Part shown: in pieces, positions 1 through 10,567 of the stretch
Layout: every line of letters begins with the position of its first letter
Position numbering within the stretch: position 1 is the stretch's first letter
From: Bog-756 sp050014755
GTDB lineage: Bacteria; Actinomycetota; Acidimicrobiia; Acidimicrobiales; RAAP-2
Direction of reading: 5' to 3'
DNA length: 64,000 nucleotides
Assembly (NCBI GenBank): GCA_050014755.1
Contig: JBEKCS010000010.1
Location: forward strand, 6,936-70,935
Program-made: the position numbers and the translations under genes
Notes under the pieces: model-generated
What the model was told of the DNA's origin: nothing
The model's input: the letters and a program-made list of their open reading frames with translations, nothing else
The model's database searches: none

Positions 1-105
1 GCCGAAGATGCGCCGGCACCGGGCAACGACGTCGTGCGAGGTCCACCCGGCCTCCTTGTCCACCACGACCAGGCCGTTGACCTGGTCGACCGCCGATGGA
101 CTCAC
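1..105 (-). CDS. truB: tRNA pseudouridine(55) synthase TruB, N-terminal fragment
   Basis: Only the first 35 codons are inside the window; the gene continues past position 1. After a short lead the translation contains NGLVVVDKEAGWTSHDVV, the strongly conserved N-terminal signature of TruB, which makes pseudouridine 55 in the T loop of tRNAs. The start is the GTG at 105-103, which overlaps the TGA stop of rbfA in a GTGA arrangement, so truB is probably translated by ribosomes finishing rbfA. The order infB-rbfA-truB is classic. Catalytic residues lie outside the window. Confidence 0.85.
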   Translation of the reverse strand, partial: MSPSAVDQVNGLVVVDKEAGWTSHDVVARCRRIFG

Positions 106-518
106 GTGGCGCCGCCGTAGCCGCTCCCGCCGCCGTCCCCGCCGGGTGCGTCGTCCTCGCCGTCGTGGATCCGGCGGATGAGGTCCTCGACCCGGCTGCC
201 GGCGACGACGGCCGGGTCCTGGGCGAACGACAGCAGCGGGGTGCGCTTGAGCTTGGTCTGGCGGGCCACGGCCTTCTGCACCTGGACCCGTCGTTCGTCG
301 AGTGCGGCGGCGGCGTCCTCGGACAGGGAGCTCAGGTAGACCTTGGCCTGACGGAGATCGGACGTCGAGTCCACCGAGGTGACGGTCACCATCCTCAGCC
401 GTTCGTCCGCATCGGCCAGTCGCTCGAGCTCCTCGGCCACCACCTGGCGCAGCACCTGGTTGACCCGCAGGGAGCGGGCATAGGGGGCCACACCCCGGTT
501 GTCCTGACGACGTGCCAC
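102..518 (-). CDS. rbfA: 30S ribosome-binding factor RbfA
   Basis: 138 residues, normal length. RbfA binds the 17S precursor of 16S rRNA in the small subunit and helps late 30S maturation. The translation has the family pattern: an N-terminal segment RVNQVLRQVVAEELERL, then a KH-like core with VTVTSVDSTSDLRQAKVY, and a helix ending RTPLLSF. The C terminus is an acidic, glycine-rich tail (after about residue 118), probably disordered. The start is GTG at 518 with GGAGG four bases upstream. It follows infB by 64 bases and overlaps truB by 4. Confidence 0.95.
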   Translation of the reverse strand: MARRQDNRGVAPYARSLRVNQVLRQVVAEELERLADADERLRMVTVTSVDSTSDLRQAKVYLSSLSEDAAAALDERRVQVQKAVARQTKLKRTPLLSFAQDPAVVAGSRVEDLIRRIHDGEDDAPGGDGGGSGYGGAT

Positions 519-582
519 TGGTCCTCCGGTCCGTCTACGACCACCTGATCGTGCCGCCCCCGACCCGAGACGGCCGGCACTG

Positions 583-3594
<3,012 letters not shown>

Positions 3595-3663
3595 CGGCTG
3601 TTACTGCCCTTCCTTCGATGTCGTAGATGCCAAAGCGCACATACGACCCTCCATCCTCGCACA

Positions 3664-3957
3664 TCACAACGCCGGACTCTCCCGACCATTCCAGTCCGGA
3701 GTCCCGACGGAACTACCGAGCTCTCGCCTCAGCCCGTCCACCGCACCGGTGTCCACCGGACCCCGCAGCGCCCGCTCGAACGCCCGGCGCTTCTGCGCCG
3801 CGTCGACGCACGCCACCGAGTCCCGGCACAACCAGGCGCCACGACCCGGGAGCGCACGCCCTGTGGCCAGGGATCCGTCCCCGAGTCGCACGACCCGCAC
3901 CATGGTGTCCGCCGGACCGTTCCGGCGGCACCCGATACAGGTCCGCTGTGGGGTTAT
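3664..3957 (-). CDS. ylxR: YlxR (DUF448) RNA-binding protein, apparent AUA start
   Basis: About 97 residues. The family signature is present (RTCIGCRR near the N terminus, then GRGAWLCRDSVACVDAAQKR), as is the usual position between nusA and infB. YlxR is a small nucleoid/RNA-binding protein; its exact role is unsettled. No ATG, GTG or TTG exists in frame for over 200 bases upstream of the CxGC motif, and the next ATG inside would delete it. The best start is ATA at 3957-3955, which overlaps the nusA TAA stop (ATAA) and sits 6 bases after GGGGAGGA. An ATC two codons earlier directly follows the same SD and is less likely. A base error changing ATG to ATA is possible. Confidence 0.85.
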   Translation of the reverse strand: MTPQRTCIGCRRNGPADTMVRVVRLGDGSLATGRALPGRGAWLCRDSVACVDAAQKRRAFERALRGPVDTGAVDGLRRELGSSVGTPDWNGRESPAL

Positions 3958-5273
3958 GCCGATTCCTCCCCGGTCGCTGCCCCGCTGTCTGCAGACGCCG
4001 GGACCTCGGACGCCGCCTCCCCGGAACCCTCTGGAGAGTCGGCAGGCTCGGTCGACCCGGCAGGCTCCACCGATTCGACGACCTCGACGACCTCGACGAC
4101 CTCGACGGAAGCGTCGTTGGCCTCGGCCGGGGAACCGACCCCGCCCGACGCCTCGTCCGCTCCCTCGGCGCCCTCGGCCCACTCGGACGCCGACACCGCG
4201 GACCCGCCCTCGGCGGGCTGCCAGACCATCTCGCCGGCCTCGTTCTGGACCCACTCACCCTCGGCCCACTCCTCGCCGGCGTACCCCGACTCCTCCTCGG
4301 CCAGCTGGGTCTCGCTCTTGATGTCGATCCGCCAACCGGTCAGCCGTGCGGCCAGACGGGCGTTCTGGCCCTCCTTGCCGATGGCCAGCGAGAGTTGGTA
4401 GTCGCTCACGATCACCGTGGCCGTGCCCGTCTCGTCGTCCAGCCGGACCTCACGCACCCGCGCCGGGGCCAGGGCGGACTGGATCAGCTCGACCGGGTCG
4501 TCCGAGTAGGGGACGACGTCGACCCGCTCGCCCCGGAGCTCGTTGGTGACCATGCGCACCCGCGATCCCCTGGCCCCCACGCACGCCCCGACCGGGTCGA
4601 CGTTGGGATCGTTCGACCAGACGGCGATCTTGGTGCGGTGGCCGGGCTCGCGGGCCGCGGCCTTGATCTCCACTGCACCCGAGGAGATCTCGGGGACCTC
4701 GAGCTCGAACAGACGCTTGATGAGCCCGGGATGGCTCCGGCTGACCACGATCTGGGGGCCCTTGGTCGTCTTGCGGACCTCCACGATGTAGGCCTTCAGC
4801 CGGGCCCCGTGCTCGTAGCGCTCGTAGGAGACCTGCTCGGCCTGGGGCAGCAGCGCCTCGACCTTGCCCAGGTCGAGCAAGGTGTAGCGATTGTCGGTCT
4901 GCTGGACGATGCCGGTGACGATGTCACCCTCCCGCCCGGCGTACTCCTCGTACTTGAGGTCGCGCTCGACCTCGCGGATCCGCTGGAGGATCACCTGCTT
5001 GGCCGTCTGGGCGGCGATGCGGCCGAAGTCGTCCGGTGTGTCGTCCCACTCGCGTACCACGTTGCCCTCGTCGTCGAGCTCCTGGCCGTAGACGCGGATC
5101 TCACCGGAGTCGGGGTCGATGGTGACCACGGCCTCCTCGGCCGCATCGGGCCGGCGCTTGTACGCGGCAACCAGGGCGTTGGCCAAGGCATCGAGCAGCG
5201 TCTCCACCGAGATCCCCTTGTCCCGCGCGATCTGGCCGAGTGCGTCGAGGAACTCGAAATTCGTCTTGCTCAT
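3954..5273 (-). CDS. nusA: Transcription termination/antitermination factor NusA
   Basis: 439 residues. NusA binds RNA polymerase and nascent RNA and modulates pausing, termination and antitermination. An N-terminal polymerase-binding domain begins NFEFLDALGQIARDKGI; an S1 domain (GDIVTGIVQQTDNRYTLLDLG) and two KH domains (PVGACVGARGSRVRMV and LAIGKEGQNARLAARL) follow. The tail (after about residue 340) is acidic and repetitive and lacks further family domains, as in other actinobacteria. The start is ATG 5273, overlapping the rimP stop as ATGA. The stop overlaps the presumed AUA start of ylxR. Confidence 0.96.
   Translation of the reverse strand: MSKTNFEFLDALGQIARDKGISVETLLDALANALVAAYKRRPDAAEEAVVTIDPDSGEIRVYGQELDDEGNVVREWDDTPDDFGRIAAQTAKQVILQRIREVERDLKYEEYAGREGDIVTGIVQQTDNRYTLLDLGKVEALLPQAEQVSYERYEHGARLKAYIVEVRKTTKGPQIVVSRSHPGLIKRLFELEVPEISSGAVEIKAAAREPGHRTKIAVWSNDPNVDPVGACVGARGSRVRMVTNELRGERVDVVPYSDDPVELIQSALAPARVREVRLDDETGTATVIVSDYQLSLAIGKEGQNARLAARLTGWRIDIKSETQLAEEESGYAGEEWAEGEWVQNEAGEMVWQPAEGGSAVSASEWAEGAEGADEASGGVGSPAEANDASVEVVEVVEVVESVEPAGSTEPADSPEGSGEAASEVPASADSGAATGEESA
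4077..4106. repeat. 9-bp tandem repeat in the nusA 3' coding region
   Basis: Three exact copies of GACGACCTC plus a partial fourth copy lie in tandem inside nusA. On the coding strand they give the peptide repeat VEV in the acidic C-terminal tail (VEVVEVVEVVESVEP). The unit is a multiple of three, so copy-number change by slippage would stay in frame. Confidence 0.8.
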
Positions 5274-5821
5274 GGGGTACCGACCTGCTTCCTCTTCTGC
5301 GTCTTCGTCTTCTGCTGTGCCGTCTTCGTCCGCGCCGGCGTCGTGGCCGCCCGGTCGCCTCCGAGGTGGTCCTGGCCTCCCCACACGAACACGGTGCGCA
5401 CCCGGTCGACGTCGCCGTAGGCGAGCTCCACCGGACCATCGCCGGATCCCTCGACCGCGAGCGAGAACCCGTCACCGCCGGAGGCCACCAGCACCCCGCG
5501 CAGACGCCGGTCACCGGGGACCTGGGGACGGGTCTTGACCGTCACCGTGGATCCGATCGCCTTGGCGAAGTGGGCCGGGGTGCGCAGGGTCCGCTCGATG
5601 CCGGGGCTCGAGACCTCGAGGGAGTAGCGGCCGGGGATGGGGTCGATGTCGTCGAGCAGGCTGGACACCGCCCGGTTCGCATCCGTGAGCGCCTCGAGGT
5701 CCACGCCACCCTCACGGTCGACGGTCACCTGGAGCACGCCCGACTTGAGCTCGACGTCGACCAGCTCGAGCCCCGCCCCGGTCACCACCGGCTGGAGCGC
5801 GGCGAAGAGATCCTGGACCAT
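5270..5821 (-). CDS. rimP: Ribosome maturation factor RimP
   Basis: 183 residues. RimP assists 30S assembly around S12. The N-terminal alpha/beta domain is recognisable (VVTGAGLELVDVELKSG, then DREGGVDLEALTDANR) and includes the family motif YSLEVSSPGIERTL. It is followed by an SH3-like C-terminal domain and a basic Lys/Thr/Gln-rich tail. The start is ATG 5821 with GGAGAGGAGG upstream. The stop overlaps nusA as ATGA. It is the first gene of the rimP-nusA-ylxR-infB-rbfA-truB operon, lying just after a terminator. Confidence 0.95.
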   Translation of the reverse strand: MVQDLFAALQPVVTGAGLELVDVELKSGVLQVTVDREGGVDLEALTDANRAVSSLLDDIDPIPGRYSLEVSSPGIERTLRTPAHFAKAIGSTVTVKTRPQVPGDRRLRGVLVASGGDGFSLAVEGSGDGPVELAYGDVDRVRTVFVWGGQDHLGGDRAATTPARTKTAQQKTKTQKRKQVGTP

Positions 5822-5938
5822 CTACGCTGCCTCCTCTCCGGTTCGTACATCTGTCGTCGGTTGTCGCACACTTCAGAATCTGGTCCGGCGACCCTGTGGC
5901 CCCGGCCTGCGCTGCGCACCTGGTAGAGGTGTTTCGGA

Positions 5939-5972
5939 CCAAAACAAAAGCGTGGGCTGGCCGCCCACGCTT
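5939..5972 (-). terminator. Rho-independent terminator upstream of rimP
   Basis: Perfect 10-bp inverted repeat AAGCGTGGGC/GCCCACGCTT (5948-5957 and 5963-5972) with a 5-base loop. On the minus strand the stem is followed by TTTTGTTTT. It would end transcripts coming from proS, or from the nearer -10 box at 6015-6020, before the rimP operon begins. Confidence 0.85.
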
Positions 5973-6008
5973 CGTCAGCGTCACTTCACCCCTCGGCCAA
6001 ACGGCAGA
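5941..6008 (-). ncRNA. Possible small RNA between proS and rimP
   Basis: The 302-base gap 5822-6123 holds no gene. On its minus strand a near-consensus -10 box TATACT (6015-6020) sits about 40 bases before the strong terminator at 5939-5972. Initiation 7 bases downstream would give an RNA of about 70 nt ending in the terminator U-tract, with no useful reading frame. No good -35 hexamer is visible. Alternatively this is only the 3' end of the proS mRNA. The rest of the gap (5822-5938) is the rimP leader; I see no clear promoter in it. Confidence 0.3.
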
Positions 6009-6014
6009 AAGAAT

Positions 6015-6020
6015 AGTATA
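6015..6020 (-). promoter_or_regulatory. -10 box TATACT in the proS-rimP gap
   Basis: TATACT on the minus strand in an unusually AT-rich patch of an otherwise GC-rich gap. It faces the terminator 43 bases away. No convincing -35 element at 17 bases. Confidence 0.4.
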
Positions 6021-6123
6021 GCAGTGCGCGCGGGGTGGCGGAGTCCGCGCACGGTGGTGCGCGGCCCCGTCGACCCCGGGTCGGGACGGGATCCGTCCTT
6101 GCCCGCGGGCGCCCGGGTCGGGG

Positions 6124-7830
6124 TCAGGCCCCCAGGAACGTCTCCGGCGGGCCGGACAGGTCGACCTCGCGCTCGTCGCCCGTCGCCCGCGAACGCCATT
6201 CGGCGATCCCTCTGGCCACGCCCTTGGACCCGACCACCAGCCGCACCGGAATCCCCAACAGGTCGGCATCGGCGAACTTGACCCCGGGCGAGACGTCCCG
6301 GTCGTCGTAGAGCACCTCCACGCCGGCATCGACCAGGCGTCCGTAGAGGGCGTCGGCCGCCTCGGCCACCTCGGGAGCCCTACCGGCACCCAGTGCGGCG
6401 AGGTGCACCTGGTAGGGGGCCACTTCGGCCGGCCACACCAGGCCCCGGTCGTCGTGGTGCTCCTCGGACACCACGGCCAGCAGGCGGGAGACACCCATGC
6501 CGTAACAGCCCATCGAAAAGATGGCCTCGTCCCCGTCCTCGGCCACGAAGGACGAACCGGGCATGACGCTCGAGTACTTGGTCCCGAGTTGAAACGTGTG
6601 GGCGGCCTCGACGGAACGGACCAGGTCGACGGCGTGCCCGCACCGGGGGCAGCCGTCGCCCGTCACCACCTGGGCGAAGGAGCCCCATTCGTCGACGGTG
6701 AAGTCGCGGCCGACCACGGCACCGCTCACATGGTGGTCGGACCGGTTCGCGCCGGTGATCCACGGCCCGGGTCGGGACACGCCGACGTCGGCCACCACCG
6801 TGATCCCGGCGTCCCCCTGGCCCATCGGCCCGATGTACCCCTTGACCAGGGACGGATGGGCCGTGAAGTCGGCATCCTCGAACAGTCGCCAGCCGGTCGG
6901 CAGCCGGGCCTCCCGATCACCGGGCAGCAGCACCAGGATGGCGCGTCCGGTTCCGTCGATGACGGCGAGGCACTTGAGCAGGTCGGCCGCGGTGATCGCC
7001 GCGTCGTCGAAGAACTCGACCACCTGATCGATCGCCGGGCGGTCCGGCGTGTGATGGTCCACCATGGCAGGGGCGTCGGCGACCGGGATGGCCGACGTGT
7101 CGAAGCCACCGCGGGTGGCCGCCTCCACGTTGGCGGCATATCCGCACGAGGTGCACCGGACGAAGTGGTCCTCGCCGACGGCCGACGGGACCATGAACTC
7201 GTGGTTCACATCGCCGCCGATGGCGCCCGACTCGGCCTCCACCGGGGAGACGTCGAGGCCCAGGCGGGCGAAGATGCGCAGGTAGGCGTCGAAGACGACC
7301 CGGTACGACTCTTGCATGGCCTCCTTGTCGACGTCGAACGAGTAGGCGTCGGCCATGATGAGCTCGCGGGTACGAAGGAGGCCGAACCGGGGGCGGGCCT
7401 CGTCGCGGAACTTGACCTGGATCTGGTAGACGGTGAGCGGGAGCTGCCGGTACGAGTCGACCTCGGCCCCGACCGTGACGGTCACCACCTCCTCGTGGGT
7501 CGGCCCCAGTACGAAACTCCCCCCTCGCCCTTCGACGGTCATGGCCGGAAGCGCGTCGCTCCCGAACAGCGCGGCCCGGCCGCTCTGCTCCCACAGCTCG
7601 AGGGGGTGGAGGGCGGGCAGCAGCAGCTCCTGGCAGCCGGCGGCATCGAGCTCCTCACGGATGACCGTCTCGATGTTGTGGAGCACCCGGAGCCCGAGGG
7701 GCAAGAAGGTGTACACCCCGGACGCCAGTCGACGGATGAACCCACCCCGCACCAGGAGCTGGTGGCTGGCCACCTCGGCGTCGGCCGGGGCCTCTCGCAG
7801 GGTTCGGACCAGGAGGTGGGACATGCGCAT
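6124..7830 (-). CDS. proS: Prolyl-tRNA synthetase, bacterial (INS-domain) type
   Basis: 568 residues, the length of bacterial-type ProRS. It charges tRNA-Pro with proline. Class II motifs are visible: motif 2 around RFGLLRTRELIMADAYSF and motif 3 GMGVSRLLAVV near residue 450. Between them is the roughly 180-residue INS editing domain (misacylated Ala-tRNA hydrolysis), including the CTSCGY region and DLLKCLAV. The C-terminal anticodon-binding domain carries DDRDVSPGVKFADADLLG. The start is ATG 7830, preceded by TAGGCT and an 8-base spacer, suggesting a leader of at most 2 nt; ATG 7824 is an alternative. A terminator lies about 150 bases downstream. Confidence 0.97.
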   Translation of the reverse strand: MRMSHLLVRTLREAPADAEVASHQLLVRGGFIRRLASGVYTFLPLGLRVLHNIETVIREELDAAGCQELLLPALHPLELWEQSGRAALFGSDALPAMTVEGRGGSFVLGPTHEEVVTVTVGAEVDSYRQLPLTVYQIQVKFRDEARPRFGLLRTRELIMADAYSFDVDKEAMQESYRVVFDAYLRIFARLGLDVSPVEAESGAIGGDVNHEFMVPSAVGEDHFVRCTSCGYAANVEAATRGGFDTSAIPVADAPAMVDHHTPDRPAIDQVVEFFDDAAITAADLLKCLAVIDGTGRAILVLLPGDREARLPTGWRLFEDADFTAHPSLVKGYIGPMGQGDAGITVVADVGVSRPGPWITGANRSDHHVSGAVVGRDFTVDEWGSFAQVVTGDGCPRCGHAVDLVRSVEAAHTFQLGTKYSSVMPGSSFVAEDGDEAIFSMGCYGMGVSRLLAVVSEEHHDDRGLVWPAEVAPYQVHLAALGAGRAPEVAEAADALYGRLVDAGVEVLYDDRDVSPGVKFADADLLGIPVRLVVGSKGVARGIAEWRSRATGDEREVDLSGPPETFLGA

Positions 7831-7838
7831 GGGCGGAG

Positions 7839-7844
7839 AGCCTA
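7839..7844 (-). promoter_or_regulatory. -10 box for near-leaderless proS
   Basis: TAGGCT, 8 bases before the proS ATG; no Shine-Dalgarno between them. Belongs to the recurrent TANNNT-N6-9-start pattern. Confidence 0.55.
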
Positions 7845-7856
7845 CCGTCCGTCCTT

Positions 7857-7883
7857 GTAACCCCCGGGAGGCTCCCGGTGGGG
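7857..7883 (-). terminator. Hairpin between ispG and proS
   Basis: GC-rich stem: AACCC plus CCGGGA pairing with TCCCGG plus GGGTT, with a 3-base loop and a small bulge. It lies just upstream of the proS -10 box and downstream of ispG. It lacks a U-tract, so it may be a weak or intrinsic-like terminator or only an mRNA 3' structure. Confidence 0.4.
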
Positions 7884-7936
7884 TTCATCGGTGTGCGACG
7901 TGTGGGTCCCGGGGTCGGCCGCACCGGATCCGACGG

Positions 7937-9184
7937 TCAGCCGGTCGGTGTTCCGTCCTCCCCGAAGCGCTTGCGGATCAGCTCGACCTTGGTCTCGGAG
8001 GCGTTGGCGTCGTCGCCCTTGGCATCGAGCAGCTCCCGACGGTCGGCCTCGGCCTCGGCCTCGGCTCCGGCGTCCGCCGCGGCCAGTCGGGCCTCGACGC
8101 CCTCGGCCACCAGGCGCTCGGCCTCGAGAACGAGGGCCTCGACCATCTGGTCCTCCGGGACGACCCGGACGATCTTCCCCTTGATGAACAGATGGCCCCG
8201 CTTGCGACCCGCGGCGATCCCGAGGTCAGCCTCGCGGGCCTCGCCCGGACCGTTCACCACGCAGCCCATGACGGCCACCTGGATCGGGAGGTTCCGGTTC
8301 TCGAGGGCGTCCTGGGCGGCCTGGGCGACGGCGATCACATCGATCTCCGACCGGCCACAACTCGGGCAGGCGATCAGGTCGAGCCCCTTCCGCTCACGGA
8401 GCCCGAGGGCCTCGAGCAGCTGGCGGCCGGCCCTGGCCTCCTCGACCGGATCGGCGGTCAGCGAGTACCGGATGGTGTCGCCGATGCCCTCGGCCAGCAG
8501 TGTGGCGATCCCGGCGGTGCCCTTCAACAGGCCGGCCGGCGGGGGCCCGGCTTCGGTCACCCCCAGGTGGAGCGGGTGGTCGAAGGTCTCCGACGCCAGC
8601 CGGTAGGAGTCGATCATCAACGGGACCGACGACGCCTTGACCGAGATCTTGACGTCGTCGAACCCGACTTCGGCGAAGTAGGCCAGCTCCATACGGGCCG
8701 ACTCGACCAGGGCCTCGGGGGTGGCCCCGCCGTACTTCGCGTAGAGGTCGGGGTGCAGCGACCCGGCATTGACCCCGATGCGGATGGGCACGCCGCGGTC
8801 CTTCGCCTCGGCCGCCACCAGCTTGATCTCGTGGGCCTTGCGGAGGTTCCCCGGATTGAGCCGGAGCCCCTGGACCCCGGCCTCGAGGGCAGCCAGCGCC
8901 ATCTCCACGTGGAAGTGGATGTCCGCGATGATCGGCACCGGCGAGCGCGGGACGATCCGGGCCAGACCCTCGGCCGCGGCCTCCTCGTTGCACGTGCACC
9001 GCACGATGTCCGCCCCTGCCGCCGCCAGTGCGTAGATCTGGCTCAGGGTGCCGTCGACGTCGGCCGTCTTGGTCGTGGTCATCGACTGGACCGTCACCGG
9101 GGCGCCGCCACCGACGGCCACGTCGCCAACCTGGATCCGGCGGGTCGGTCGACGATGGGTGAGGTCTCCTGCCGGGCGTTCCAT
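7937..9184 (-). CDS. ispG: 4-hydroxy-3-methylbut-2-enyl diphosphate synthase (flavodoxin/ferredoxin)
   Basis: 415 residues. IspG reduces MEcPP to HMBPP in the MEP isoprenoid pathway using a [4Fe-4S] cluster. The TIM-barrel part shows VQSMTTTKTADV, ADIHFHVEMALAAL and LRLNPGN. The cluster ligands are in CPSCGR (near residue 280) and MGCVVNGPGE (near 313). The last 60 residues are a charged, Ala-rich extension beyond the usual end. The start is ATG 9184, with TAGCAT 7 bases upstream, so it may have its own leaderless promoter although it lies 48 bases behind rseP. It sits with dxr, another MEP enzyme. Confidence 0.97.
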   Translation of the reverse strand: MERPAGDLTHRRPTRRIQVGDVAVGGGAPVTVQSMTTTKTADVDGTLSQIYALAAAGADIVRCTCNEEAAAEGLARIVPRSPVPIIADIHFHVEMALAALEAGVQGLRLNPGNLRKAHEIKLVAAEAKDRGVPIRIGVNAGSLHPDLYAKYGGATPEALVESARMELAYFAEVGFDDVKISVKASSVPLMIDSYRLASETFDHPLHLGVTEAGPPPAGLLKGTAGIATLLAEGIGDTIRYSLTADPVEEARAGRQLLEALGLRERKGLDLIACPSCGRSEIDVIAVAQAAQDALENRNLPIQVAVMGCVVNGPGEAREADLGIAAGRKRGHLFIKGKIVRVVPEDQMVEALVLEAERLVAEGVEARLAAADAGAEAEAEADRRELLDAKGDDANASETKVELIRKRFGEDGTPTG

Positions 9185-9191
9185 GGACCAG

Positions 9192-9197
9192 ATGCTA
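9192..9197 (-). promoter_or_regulatory. -10 box for leaderless ispG
   Basis: TAGCAT followed by 7 bases and the ispG ATG; no Shine-Dalgarno. It would allow ispG to be transcribed separately from cdsA-dxr-rseP. Confidence 0.55.
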
Positions 9198-9232
9198 CCG
9201 GTGCATGTCCGCCCGGACGCCCCGGGGAGGCG

Positions 9233-10567
9233 CTACCCGAAGGGGTTGGACACCGGGTGGAGCAGGTCGGTGAGGAGCGAGGTGGCGACCAGCACCGCGA
9301 GGAACAGCACCAGCGCCCACGTGAACGGGAGGAGCTTGGTCACGTCGGCGTGGTACAGCACCTTCGACCTGCCGGTCCGGATCTTCTCGTACACGGCGAT
9401 CGCCACGTGACCACCGTCCAGGGGGAGCATGGGGAACAGGTTGAAGATGCCCACGAACAGGTTGATGGAGATGAGGATGATAAGGAAGTCGCCGAGGCTG
9501 ACCCGGAGCGCGTCCTCGGCCATGCGTCCGACCCCGACGAGGGACGAGACCCGGGTGCCGTCGGCCGTGGCCTGGTTGGCCGCCTTGGCGCTGCCCACCT
9601 CCCGGAACCGTTGGACGGTGGCCGACGGGGAGAACAGGTGTGCCACCCCGACCACCGACGCCCACGAAAACCGGACCATGTCGTCGACGCTCTGCCCGAG
9701 CCCCGTCACGGGTCCGACCCGCTCCACCGGGGACCCGAGATTCACCCCGATGACGCCGTAGGGCGCAGTTCCGGACGGTTGGGTGGCGCCCGTCTCGTGC
9801 ACCGTACGTCCGTCGACCGGGGTGACCACCAGGGTGTGGTCCGTCCCGTCCCTCTGGACGACCAGGGTGACCGGGGTGTCGGGGTGGGAGTGGATGACCG
9901 AGATCAGCGTCGTGGTGTCGCCCTTCACGGCCCTGCCGTCGGCCGACACCACCACGTCGCCCGGCCGGATCCCGGCCGACTGGGCCGGGCCCGGCCGCCC
10001 ACCGACGGTGATGAACTGCTGGACGTCCACCTTGTCGCCGTTGGGCACCCCGATGAAGGTCACCAACGTCCACAGCAGCACGAAGGCCATCAGGAAGTGC
10101 ATGGCCGAGCCGGCCACCGCCACCAGCAGGCGGGCACGGAACGGCTGCTCGCGGTAGGTGCGGGCCTCGTCGGCCGGGTCGACCTCCTCCAGGTTGGTCA
10201 TGCCCGGGATCTTCACGTAGCCCCCGAGAGGGATCGCCTTGATCCCGTACTCGGTCTCCCCTTTCCGGAATGACCACAGGCGCGGCCCGAAGCCGAGGAA
10301 GTACTCGGTGACCTTCATGTGGCCGTGCTTGGCCGTCAGGAAGTGGCCGAGTTCGTGGACCATGATCATGACGACAAGGCAGGCGACGACGATCAGCAGG
10401 TCGACCTGACCCGCGGCCACCGACAGAGCGACGACCATGGCCACCACGGCCACCAGCTCCAGCAGCGACCGGGCCGCCGTCTTGCCTCCCACCACACCGC
10501 CGCCGCCGCCGCTGGCTCCCACCGGTGCTCCGTGGCCCTCGGTCGGCCGGAGGTCGACGGCGCTCAC
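9233..10567 (-). CDS. rseP: RseP-family site-2 zinc metalloprotease (M50)
   Basis: 444 residues. Intramembrane protease that cleaves membrane-anchored regulators such as anti-sigma factors. The first membrane segments precede the zinc motif HELGH (in IMVHELGHFLTAKHG). A PDZ domain follows (IGVPNGDKVDVQQF through GIRPGDVVVSADGRAV). The second catalytic motif FPMLPLDGGH is near the C terminus, which ends in another membrane segment. The start is GTG 10567, overlapping the dxr TGA as GTGA; upstream in-frame codons lie inside dxr. cdsA-dxr-rseP-ispG is the standard actinobacterial order. Confidence 0.94.
   Translation of the reverse strand: MSAVDLRPTEGHGAPVGASGGGGGVVGGKTAARSLLELVAVVAMVVALSVAAGQVDLLIVVACLVVMIMVHELGHFLTAKHGHMKVTEYFLGFGPRLWSFRKGETEYGIKAIPLGGYVKIPGMTNLEEVDPADEARTYREQPFRARLLVAVAGSAMHFLMAFVLLWTLVTFIGVPNGDKVDVQQFITVGGRPGPAQSAGIRPGDVVVSADGRAVKGDTTTLISVIHSHPDTPVTLVVQRDGTDHTLVVTPVDGRTVHETGATQPSGTAPYGVIGVNLGSPVERVGPVTGLGQSVDDMVRFSWASVVGVAHLFSPSATVQRFREVGSAKAANQATADGTRVSSLVGVGRMAEDALRVSLGDFLIILISINLFVGIFNLFPMLPLDGGHVAIAVYEKIRTGRSKVLYHADVTKLLPFTWALVLFLAVLVATSLLTDLLHPVSNPFG

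Noticed and set aside
4077..4106. Short tandem repeat as a CRISPR array
   Set aside because: Nine-bp units without spacers, inside nusA coding sequence.
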